From the NCBI GenBank assembly GCA_964612675.1, contig CAZTDD010000043.1:1-46532 (forward strand): 46,532 nt of DNA. Reading direction: 5' to 3'. The stretch's first letter is position 1. The number at the start of each line of letters is the position of its first letter. Shown piece after piece: positions 40,030-46,532 of this stretch. The notes beneath the pieces are model-generated. The model was given only the letters and a program-made list of their open reading frames with translations, was not told the origin of the DNA and made no database searches. The translations under genes and the position numbers were made by a program. The DNA comes from CAZTDD01 sp964612675 (GTDB taxonomy: Bacteria > Hinthialibacterota > Hinthialibacteria > Hinthialibacterales > JAKPRU01).

Positions 40030-40100
40030 GGTCTCTGCCGGAAAGACTTAGGTTCCGTCAGAACAGACAGGTCGCCCAGCAGCGAGGAGCGACAGAGACC
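40030..40100 (+). promoter_or_regulatory. self-complementary block (three-way-junction-like)
   Basis: GGTCTCT and AGAGACC (40030-40036 / 40094-40100) can enclose CGGAA/TTCCG (40039-40043 / 40053-40057) and GTCGC/GCGAC (40071-40075 / 40089-40093). No known riboswitch was recognised. The downstream promoter at 40154-40182 would put it outside the main transcript. Confidence 0.25.
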
Positions 40101-40153
40101 GGGTTCCCTGAGAACGGCTGGACGTTTTCCGCCTTTTACCGCTTCGTCCAAGC

Positions 40154-40182
40154 TTGCCGATATACTATAGATTCACTATCAT
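40154..40182 (+). promoter_or_regulatory. promoter of the 306-residue protein gene
   Basis: TTGCCG (40154-40159), 17 bp, TATCAT (40177-40182), 24 bp before the ATG at 40206. Confidence 0.5.
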
Positions 40183-40205
40183 CGTTTCCCGGCGACAACC
40201 CGCTC

Positions 40206-41126
40206 ATGGGGAGTACAAAACGTATTATGGCTGCAAAAGCAAACGCTTTATGGCACAAGATTCTGCGGCAGGGCCCAAAGGAACTGGCCTCCCATGTGAA
40301 GGAGGCAGCCAAGGAGTGTCATACGGCGATATCGAAGCTCGCATTACGAGACGACGTCGACACGGCCCGGCTCGAAGAGTTTCAAAAAGAGATCAGCAGT
40401 ATGCTGAACGCCCTTCGGCAGATCATCGGCCGTCTGACGGCGGAAGACGCGAAGGTGAAAGAGCTGTTCGCGTATCGGGCGGTCAAGCGGTATATCGAGT
40501 TGATGAAAACGCTTGATGACCGGAGCAAACCCCTTTTGGCACATCGCCGATGTTTATTGGAACAAGAGAGAGATGCAGTTTTAAAGGATGCGTCGAAAAC
40601 GCTGAAACAGATTCGTGCGATGCTCCAGGAGTGTTTGATTTTTCGATTGGAGATCATCCGGTACTGGAAAGCCTTCCTTTGGAAGGCTATTGAGATCTAT
40701 GCATGTTTCCGAGACGTGCTTCGTGAAAGTCTGAGGACGATAAGCGGTCAGATTTCCGACAAAGCGCTCCGGGCCGTAGTCGCAGAAGCTCTTTCCGACG
40801 AAGAGGTTTTTCGGATTGAATCGTTCACTTCCGTACGAGAAGAACTGGGAAGTAATCCAACGGACATCGATCGGCAAGCAATCCGTGAGCTCGAAGAACT
40901 CTGCGAGGTCGAAACCAAGTACGAAGAGATTCGAACGTCTGCCGTCGAACTGGAACATAGCGACGCTCTTCTCCACGAAGAGATCGAACGGTCGGAAGCC
41001 GAATCGGCCTCCGACCAGTCACTGCTTTTGGAGCGAGCGGTGATTCATAGAATCGATCTTCTTGATGAGGAAGAAAAACCGAAGAATTTGGGAAAAGTTT
41101 TTTCTCTGAGTAGATCGAGGGAGTAA
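40206..41126 (+). CDS. hypothetical helical protein, 306 residues
   Basis: An almost entirely helical, charged protein with many heptad-like leucines, and no signal peptide or membrane segment. Leu, Glu, Arg and Lys dominate (e.g. KELASHVKEAAKECHTAISKLALRDD; IRELEELCEVETKYEEIRTSAVELEHSD). It is likely a coiled-coil structural or scaffold protein; the family is not recognised. The ORF is open upstream to 39921, but that part is not protein-like. ATG 40206 is used; ATG 40227 has the better GGGGAG site. It precedes the EF-hand protein by about 290 bp on the same strand. Confidence 0.65.
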   Translation: MGSTKRIMAAKANALWHKILRQGPKELASHVKEAAKECHTAISKLALRDDVDTARLEEFQKEISSMLNALRQIIGRLTAEDAKVKELFAYRAVKRYIELMKTLDDRSKPLLAHRRCLLEQERDAVLKDASKTLKQIRAMLQECLIFRLEIIRYWKAFLWKAIEIYACFRDVLRESLRTISGQISDKALRAVVAEALSDEEVFRIESFTSVREELGSNPTDIDRQAIRELEELCEVETKYEEIRTSAVELEHSDALLHEEIERSEAESASDQSLLLERAVIHRIDLLDEEEKPKNLGKVFSLSRSRE

Positions 41127-41419
41127 CTCTATTCGGAGCGGATTTCTTGCGGTTCCTCTTTTCTGCAGTTGATCCTTAAACGCGAACAGTTTATCGCTCG
41201 TTTCTTCCCAACGAATCTTCCCAACGAATCTTCCCAACCAATCTTCACAACAAACAAAGCGGAACAAAAACGCTTTCTTTCCGGTGCGATCCTAAAGATC
41301 CGCGGTAAGCCGCCGATAAAAGGGAGAGCCACGGATGGCAATACAGTCCAGGACGGATGGAATGAACTGTGGCCGGCTCCGTGGCTTGCGCCGCTCGGGC
41401 CGGACCTTGTGAGGTCCCC
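41127..41419 (+). promoter_or_regulatory. structured leader of the EF-hand protein gene
   Basis: Holds four copies of a 13-bp tandem repeat (TTCCCAACGAATC, 41205-41256). AGCCACGGA near 41329 and TCCGTGGCT about 55 nt later can pair, with ACAGT/ACTGT inside. GGACCT-TGTG-AGGTCC (41402-41417) forms a tight hairpin that includes the ribosome site GAGG and ends two bases before the ATG. This may control translation; no known RNA family was recognised. Confidence 0.45.
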
Positions 41420-42640
41420 ATGGCTGAGCTGATGATCCTTCCTCAATTGCCTGAAACCAGAAGTAGACAACACCCCGCTCGATCCGAAACACTTAATAGA
41501 AACACACCAACAAAAGAACAAGACGCATCACTAACAAAATCCGATCAACCTCATCTGCCTGGAAACGATCGCGTTGAAATCAGCGTACGGTCGCTGCAGG
41601 CGCTTCAGGAATCTTCGGTTTCAACAGAGGGAACGAACCGGGGAAACGGGCGCCGACAGGATATGGATTTGAAGAGTCTCTTGGAAGAAGCGGTATCCTC
41701 CCTTGACGAGCAAACCACTGAACGCATTCGGGGTCAGGTATCCAGGCTCTCCGGTTTTGCGATCCGCCTGAGCGGTCCCACCGCCCCCCAGATGCCCGTG
41801 GGGAATGCGGGATTCGCCGCACTGAGCGGATCGGAGATTATTCGCGATTATTTGGCGTTCATCGAGGCAATCTCAGAGGACAAGGAGGCGCTCAAAACGT
41901 TTCTCGATATGGTCGAGCGTTTCGTCGCGAGTGGGAATGTCGCCCCGGATGAAGCCCGCGGCCTATTCGGATACATGAGTGCGGGCCTGGGCACAGAACA
42001 AGGAGAACAGATCGAGCAGACCGAGCTGGCGATGAGTTTTCTTCAAGAACTCGATATTGAAATCCAAGCCCAGATCGATGCGGGAAATACCGAGAAAGTG
42101 GAGACTCTGGAGCATTTACGAAAAGAGATTCAGAAATTTGCGGATCCGATAATCCTCGATCTGGACCAAGATGGTATTGAACTGACCTCGGCCAGAAATG
42201 GGGTTCAATTCGATATCAACGGGGATGGTCAGAGCGAGCAAACCGCGTTTGCAACCGGAGATGACGCCTTCCTGGCACTCGACAGAAACGGGAACGGTGC
42301 GATTGACGATGGACGCGAGTTGTTCGGCGATCAGCATGGATCCGCAAATGGATTCGAAGAACTCGCGAAATATGACAGTAATTACGACGGACTGATTGAC
42401 GAACACGATGCTGTTTATGATGATCTCCTGTTGTTCTCCGATACAAACAAGGACGGGCGTTCGGATGCAAGCGAGCTGCGAACGCTGCGCCAGGAGGGTA
42501 TCGCCAGCATCGCGCTCTCTTACCTGAAAACGAATCGCCTCACGTCCGGCGGAAACCGCCTTGCCGAGCTCGGTTCTTTCGAGCGTTTTGACGGAAGGAA
42601 AGGGACCGCCGCCGACGCGCTGCTCAGTTATGTCGCGTAA
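41420..42640 (+). CDS. protein with EF-hand-like calcium motifs
   Basis: 406 residues. The N-terminal half is polar and mostly helical and contains DRVEISVRSLQAL. The C-terminal half has the widespread repeat ILDLDQDGIELTSARNGVQFDINGDGQSEQTAFATGDDAFLALDRNGNGAIDDGRELFGDQHG, then YDSNYDGLIDEHDAVYDDLLLFSDTNKDGRSDASELRTL. These are several D-x-D/N-x-D/N-G loops with the look of calcium sites. Family members with this end are found in secreted or RTX-like proteins, but no signal peptide is visible. The start is ATG 41420, directly after a hairpin that covers its ribosome site. Confidence 0.75.
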   Translation: MAELMILPQLPETRSRQHPARSETLNRNTPTKEQDASLTKSDQPHLPGNDRVEISVRSLQALQESSVSTEGTNRGNGRRQDMDLKSLLEEAVSSLDEQTTERIRGQVSRLSGFAIRLSGPTAPQMPVGNAGFAALSGSEIIRDYLAFIEAISEDKEALKTFLDMVERFVASGNVAPDEARGLFGYMSAGLGTEQGEQIEQTELAMSFLQELDIEIQAQIDAGNTEKVETLEHLRKEIQKFADPIILDLDQDGIELTSARNGVQFDINGDGQSEQTAFATGDDAFLALDRNGNGAIDDGRELFGDQHGSANGFEELAKYDSNYDGLIDEHDAVYDDLLLFSDTNKDGRSDASELRTLRQEGIASIALSYLKTNRLTSGGNRLAELGSFERFDGRKGTAADALLSYVA

Positions 42641-42959
42641 CGATGCGTCCGGGACCGTGCAGGATGAACCAGGAAATCGGACCGCCCGGAATGAACCCGG
42701 GCGCTACCAAGGCGTTGAGGCCGATTCCACGCATCCGCTGAATCGAATCCTACCTGTGGATTTCGGAGTACCTTTCAGAGAGAACACCAATCCATGGTAC
42801 GCTATATATAACGGCGTTGCTTCCGAAAACAGAATACCCTAACCCGGATTTGCGGAACATCACCCGGCTCGTAAGAGTTGTGTGTTTGTGTTTCTTCGAG
42901 TGCGTAACCGGAGTGTTCGTGTCCGCGACACGCCATTGAGAATAGAGGAGGTCAGCATT
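42641..42959. other. intergenic region before MBL-fold gene
   Basis: Contains a CGGAATGAACCCGGGCGCTACC-type dispersed sequence (about 42687-42709) and an AT-rich TATATATAA near 42801. No protein-like frame was seen apart from the start of the MBL frame. Confidence 0.6.
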
Positions 42960-43799
42960 GTGAATTCCGCCCTTCGAATTACCTGTTTAGTCGACGACTG
43001 CGTTCACCGGGCCGGGTTGCTTGCCGAGCACGGTCTTTCCTTTCTTGTGGAGATGAACGGCGAACGAGTTTTGCTGGATACCGGCACAACAGATACAGTC
43101 ATTCATAACGCGGATACGTTATCCGTAGACCTCAGCGACATCCATGCCATCGCCTTGAGCCATGGTCACTACGACCATACGAACGGGTTGCCTCATGTTT
43201 TGAAGCGGATAGAAAAAGCGACGATTTCCTGTCATCCACGCGCGTTCGAAGACAAACTCGTCGAGCGAGAAGGAGAAAAGCCGGTTCATGTCGGTCCTGC
43301 GTGGAATCGAGAATCTTTGGAAACCAATGGTGTCGATTTCGATGTGTCGTCGGAAGGACGCTACATCGCCCGAAAGATGTTGCTTACCGGTCAGATTCCG
43401 CGCATCCATCCCAAAGAATCCGTTCCTTCGCATTTTAAGAGAAATGGGATGAACGGTCTGGAACATGACGAAATCTTCGATGACCAATGCTTAGTGGTAC
43501 AATCTTCACATGGTTTGGTCGTCGTGTTGGGCTGTACGCATTCAGGGATCATCAATACACTTGATCACGTTCTGTCATTAAATGACAACCGCAGTATTTA
43601 TGCGATCGTTGGTGGACTTCATCTCGTGGGCGCTTCCCTGGAACGCATCCGATGGACGATCAAGAAGATTCGATCCTATGGCATTCGTTACATGGGACTT
43701 TGTCATTGCACAGGAATCGAGGCCTATTGTGAGTTATCGAGAGCTTTTCCCGACCAATGCCGCTATATACCGGCGGGGACGGTCATACAATTCGATTAG
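42960..43799 (+). CDS. MBL-fold metallo-hydrolase (COG1237 type)
   Basis: A 279-residue metallo-beta-lactamase fold protein. The metal motif HGHYDHTNGL (about 60-69), an early Asp-rich strand (VLLDTGTTD), VVVLGCTHSGIINTLDH and VGGLHLVGASLERI, and the late GLCHCTGIEA are typical of the COG1237 group, which includes beta-ribofuranosylaminobenzene-5'-phosphate synthase-like enzymes. The substrate is not known. The start is GTG 42960, 8 nt after an AGAGGAGG site. The CsaA-like gene follows 30 bp later. Confidence 0.88.
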   Translation: MNSALRITCLVDDCVHRAGLLAEHGLSFLVEMNGERVLLDTGTTDTVIHNADTLSVDLSDIHAIALSHGHYDHTNGLPHVLKRIEKATISCHPRAFEDKLVEREGEKPVHVGPAWNRESLETNGVDFDVSSEGRYIARKMLLTGQIPRIHPKESVPSHFKRNGMNGLEHDEIFDDQCLVVQSSHGLVVVLGCTHSGIINTLDHVLSLNDNRSIYAIVGGLHLVGASLERIRWTIKKIRSYGIRYMGLCHCTGIEAYCELSRAFPDQCRYIPAGTVIQFD

Positions 43800-43829
43800 G
43801 TATCACGAAATCGACAACCGGGATTTGAG

Positions 43830-44165
43830 ATGAAGCAGATTACGATCGATGATTTCAAAAAAGTAGATATCCGTGTAGGCAGAATCCTCCGTGTCGAGGA
43901 TTTTCTGAATGCACGGAAACCCGCGTATAAATTGTGGATCGACTTTGGCGACGTTGGAGTCAAGAAATCGAGCGCTCAGATCACCGAGTTGTACAAAATG
44001 GGGGATTTGCTGGGAACACTTGTCCTGGGAGTTGTCAACTTCCCTCCCCTGCAGATCGCCGATTTCAGTTCAGAGGCGCTAGTCCTCGGTGTGTTGTCGG
44101 AGGACAACGAAGTGGTTCTGGTTCGGCCCGATAAGGAAGTCCCGCTCGGCAAGAAGGTGTTCTGA
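43830..44165 (+). CDS. csaA: CsaA-like tRNA-binding domain protein
   Basis: A 111-residue OB-fold protein of the CsaA / methionyl-tRNA synthetase C-terminal-domain family. It starts MKQITIDDFKKVDIRVGRILRVEDFLNARKPAYKLWIDFGD, contains SSAQITELYK and ends VLGVLSEDNEVVLVRPDKEVPLGKKVF. CsaA has been described as a chaperone-like protein and the domain binds tRNA in other proteins. It follows the MBL gene by 30 bp. Confidence 0.9.
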   Translation: MKQITIDDFKKVDIRVGRILRVEDFLNARKPAYKLWIDFGDVGVKKSSAQITELYKMGDLLGTLVLGVVNFPPLQIADFSSEALVLGVLSEDNEVVLVRPDKEVPLGKKVF

Positions 44166-44196
44166 AGTTGCAAGATCGCCACGTCGCTTCGCTCCT

Positions 44197-44290
44197 CGCG
44201 ATGACGGGGTGGGACGTTGGTGGGATGAAAACAATGATATTGAAACACGAAGGCACGAAACAGACACGAAAGCACGAAAAAACGGAAAAA
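44197..44290 (+). repeat. dispersed repeat family E (copy 2)
   Basis: CGCGATGACGGGGTGGGACGTTGGTGGGATG followed by an AAACACGAAGGCACGAAACAG type array; matches 31294-31391 and 46477-46532. Confidence 0.8.
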
Positions 44291-44299
44291 GGAATACGG

Positions 44300-44363
44300 C
44301 CTCTTGCTCCTTCGTCGCCCCGATTGCCTTCGAAAGGACGAATTCGAGCAATCGGGGCTACCC
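44300..44363 (-). repeat. dispersed repeat family D (copy 2)
   Basis: The reverse-strand counterpart of 3361-3424, differing at few positions. Confidence 0.85.
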
Positions 44364-44520
44364 ATGAAAACTACTTCGCTGTCGAGATACGCAACGGAGA
44401 GATCGCCACGCTTCGCTCGCGATGACGGGCAGAGTGAGGCGCGAATGTGTTGCAAAGAAGTCGGGACACTGCACTAGAATCACCGGCACCGCCAGCTGCG
44501 GACCGACCATTGAGAACAGA

Positions 44521-46353
44521 CTAATACTCGTCGGGCCTGATTTGGAGGTTCCGTTTCAGCGTTGTGTACCTTTCACATTCCAGGAAAAAAGCGTCGACGA
44601 CATAAACTCCCTCAGTCGCCCAGATCAGGAGGTAATCGTTGGGCGATTTGAAGGTACATTCAAATGGAAACGACTTATTGATCACGTTGAATTGTGTCGC
44701 CCAATCGAATCGCATCTCGACGGCCTGGCTGCCTTTGAACGAAATGGTTCCAGTTTCCATATCAGGACGACTCACAGACAGGTAGAGTTTGCTTTTTTCC
44801 ACTGGATAGGAGATTGCGACCACTACCATCTTTTTGTATCCCCTGAAAAGCGGGGATTTTGCGGGAATGACGGCATATGCCTGGCCTCCGCCCTTAGGTG
44901 AAACACAGAACGCGTGTAATTGCTTCTCTTTCAGTTTCACGGTGACAATCTGACCGTCACCAATGATGACCGGTTTCGGCGAGCCAACTTTGACCGAATT
45001 TACTCGTTCCAACTCCGGAAGAATGGTCTGCAACCTACCGATGAGAGTCGGGCGGGCGATATAAATGACAATCAAGTTCACAACGACCGCTGCAATGACC
45101 AGGATGTTGATCCAGGATAGTCCGGTTCGCAGCAGGTCGTTCCGACTTGGAGACGATTTTTCTGAATCGAAGGTAGGCGACCGGTCTCCGGATTCTGCTC
45201 TTCCGCTATTCCAACAGATCGGACGCCTGTAAGCCCACAAGAGGCCAATCAGAAAAAGACTGAGCAGAACGCCGGGTACAATCCAATCGCTCCAGAAGAC
45301 TCCAAAGATCGCAAGGAGAACCAGGAAAACGTATTTGGGGGCTTCCGGAATTTCATCAAGCCGTCGCAGCGCCTCGCCTCCGAGCACCATGAATGCAGGA
45401 AATGCGAAGAAGACAAGTCGGCCGATCATATGGGCGTAAAGGATCTGGCTCCACACACACAAGAGATACAGAACGAGCGCCCGGCTCTCCCGCCTTCCCC
45501 ACCAGAATCCAAGAATTGATAAGGGAGCCATCACGCCAAACCCGGCGCTCAATGTCCGTGGAGACAGTAATTCACGCCACCGTTCCGGCCGAGTAATCAG
45601 ATCACGCAATTCCTGCAAATAGAACTCGTCGAATCGGCTGAATCCTGTTCCAAGGTCATAGTATTCTCGAATCACACTCGCGAAGTATGCTTCGTCACTC
45701 AACGCGTACAACAGATATCGAGTCGCAAAGAAGGCGACCAATGAAATACCGCAGATGTAGAGCGTGTTGAGAAGCGCACGCGGCGACCACCATCTGGACC
45801 ATCGGGCGAAATGATAAACAGGCACCAGGAAGAGTGAGGTCGCCCTATTGAGAACACCGAGAAGGAGACTGGAAGAGAACAAACCGTCGCGCCGAAGGAA
45901 TATGGCAAGGATGCTCAGTTCGATTAAGAAGAAAGACAACGGATCGATTAGGCAGTAATGAAAGAGACAATCGTGTATCCCTCTGTGAAAGATCAGACTG
46001 ACCATCGCCGCCGCTGCGATCCATCGGCTGCAACCGATGACGCGGAGCAGGATGAAGATCAAGGTGAACGCTCCGGTACTACCAAGGACGGTTGAAACAT
46101 AGAACCCGGCGCGCAGGGGAATCGGTAATGCCCATACCAGCCGAGGTGTCAGAAGCCGAAATCCGTGGGGCGGGCCAATAACGGCCGATGGATTTTCCGA
46201 CTGGCGGAGATAGAGATACTCGTCTCCGTGGAGTTTCGGGGAGAGGCCGGTGAACCAGGAAATGACAAGGACAGCAAATAGAGAGATTCCGGCAGCGATG
46301 AAGATTTCGCGCTGAGAGGGTAGATGATGAGTATGTTGTTGTGCGGTTGCCAC
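44521..46353 (-). CDS. polytopic membrane protein, glycosyltransferase-C-like (uncertain)
   Basis: A 610-residue protein with about 10-11 predicted membrane helices in the first 470 residues. The first outer loop begins with SPKLHGDEYLYLRQSENP, an acidic motif resembling the catalytic-loop Asp/Glu motifs of GT-C glycosyltransferases. The last 140 residues form a soluble beta-rich domain. It could transfer sugars from a lipid carrier at the membrane, but sequence alone does not prove it, and a transport or assembly role is possible. The start is GTG 46353 with AGGGA 5-6 nt upstream. Confidence 0.7.
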   Translation of the reverse strand: MATAQQHTHHLPSQREIFIAAGISLFAVLVISWFTGLSPKLHGDEYLYLRQSENPSAVIGPPHGFRLLTPRLVWALPIPLRAGFYVSTVLGSTGAFTLIFILLRVIGCSRWIAAAAMVSLIFHRGIHDCLFHYCLIDPLSFFLIELSILAIFLRRDGLFSSSLLLGVLNRATSLFLVPVYHFARWSRWWSPRALLNTLYICGISLVAFFATRYLLYALSDEAYFASVIREYYDLGTGFSRFDEFYLQELRDLITRPERWRELLSPRTLSAGFGVMAPLSILGFWWGRRESRALVLYLLCVWSQILYAHMIGRLVFFAFPAFMVLGGEALRRLDEIPEAPKYVFLVLLAIFGVFWSDWIVPGVLLSLFLIGLLWAYRRPICWNSGRAESGDRSPTFDSEKSSPSRNDLLRTGLSWINILVIAAVVVNLIVIYIARPTLIGRLQTILPELERVNSVKVGSPKPVIIGDGQIVTVKLKEKQLHAFCVSPKGGGQAYAVIPAKSPLFRGYKKMVVVAISYPVEKSKLYLSVSRPDMETGTISFKGSQAVEMRFDWATQFNVINKSFPFECTFKSPNDYLLIWATEGVYVVDAFFLECERYTTLKRNLQIRPDEY

Positions 46354-46476
46354 GTTTTCCCTGAAAAACGGTGTTGCTGGTGAGCTAGCATATATCGACA
46401 GAGGATTCCACCGTGGAGGCTGATTCTGTCGTGAGCCTACTTTACACCTTTTCTTCCAGGCGTCATATCTGTTATT

Positions 46477-46532
46477 CCGATGACGGGAGGCACATTGGTG
46501 GGATGCAGAGAATGATAGTGAAACACGAAGAC
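46477..46532 (+). repeat. dispersed repeat family E (copy 3, cut by window end)
   Basis: CCGATGACGGGAGGCACATTGGTGGGATG followed by GTGAAACACGAAGAC, identical in order to 31294-31391; the window ends inside it. Confidence 0.8.

Larger units (their letters stand above)
39880..40205. other. region between divergent bactofilin and 306-residue protein genes
   Basis: Holds the bactofilin promoter (39936-39964), a self-complementary block (40030-40100) and a promoter for the plus-strand gene (40154-40182). No protein-like frame. Confidence 0.6.
44166..44520. other. intergenic repeat cluster
   Basis: Holds the GATCGCCACGTCGCTTCGCTC repeat (44174-44207) running into family E (44197-44290), family D in reverse (44300-44363) and another short GATCGCCACG...GCGATGACGGG element (44400-44427). 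No gene apparent. Three families are packed end to end here. Confidence 0.75.

Noticed and set aside
39921..40205. N-terminal extension of the 306-residue protein
   Set aside because: The 95 extra codons span promoter-like and self-complementary sequence and are not protein-like.
1..46532. CRISPR array, prophage, IS transposase or rRNA
   Set aside because: None seen: the tandem repeats are too short and lack unique spacers, and no phage, transposase or rRNA-like sequence was recognised.

Overview
The window reads as ordinary bacterial chromosome of moderate G+C from an uncultured heterotroph. There is no rRNA, no transposase, no phage module and no CRISPR array. Three traits hint at the planctobacterial / Hydrogenedentota / Sumerlaeota kind of lineage. 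One is a type IV-like pseudopilin with a single N-terminal helix (19767-20432). Another is a glycine-rich secreted protein that ends in a TP-rich linker and a dockerin-like calcium motif (31547-33016). The last is a very high load of short dispersed intergenic repeats. The lineage is an inference from gene style; no marker gene in the window settles it.

Left part (1-4600): a repeat-filled 1.5 kb, then a 53-residue small ORF and a secreted WD40-like protein. A toxin-antitoxin cluster follows: ParD/ParE-like, an orphan HicB-like protein, and a DUF104/PIN pair. Parts of it sit between two copies of a 51-bp sequence taken from the end of the WD40 gene. From 4599 to 12018 the minus strand carries housekeeping genes: an SDR reductase, trpB, trpA, accD, an MsmX/UgpC-type ABC ATPase and an EF-G2-type GTPase. 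The order trpB-trpA-accD is a widespread conserved one.

Middle (12194-23168): an isolated MoxR ATPase and a membrane PAS/ATPase sensor whose phosphoacceptor histidine appears to be serine. Next are a divergent pair of secreted glycosidases (GH95 fucosidase-like and GH28-like), the pseudopilin, guanylate kinase, an AAC(3)-like acetyltransferase and an IMPase-family phosphatase. From 28412 down to 23659 a four-gene operon encodes a GldA/GldF/GldG-type ABC system plus a DUF4340 protein.

Right part (28886-46532): a standalone IMP cyclohydrolase overlaps a receiver/anti-sigma-type ATPase fusion. Then come a lipoprotein, the glycine-rich dockerin protein, a large helical protein of unknown function and pdxA. 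The end of pdxA runs into tRNA-Glu, which is followed by tRNA-Lys. An hsp20-lon operon, a bactofilin, two unknown proteins (one with EF-hand-like repeats), an MBL-fold hydrolase, a CsaA-like protein and a 610-residue polytopic membrane protein complete the window.

The intergenic space holds several repeat families. Two behave like MITEs. One is about 200 bp with near-perfect 21-bp terminal inverted repeats (35946-36148, abutting the lon stop codon). The other is 141 bp with perfect 16-bp inverted ends and a 10-bp target duplication, nested inside a copy of the first (23445-23585).
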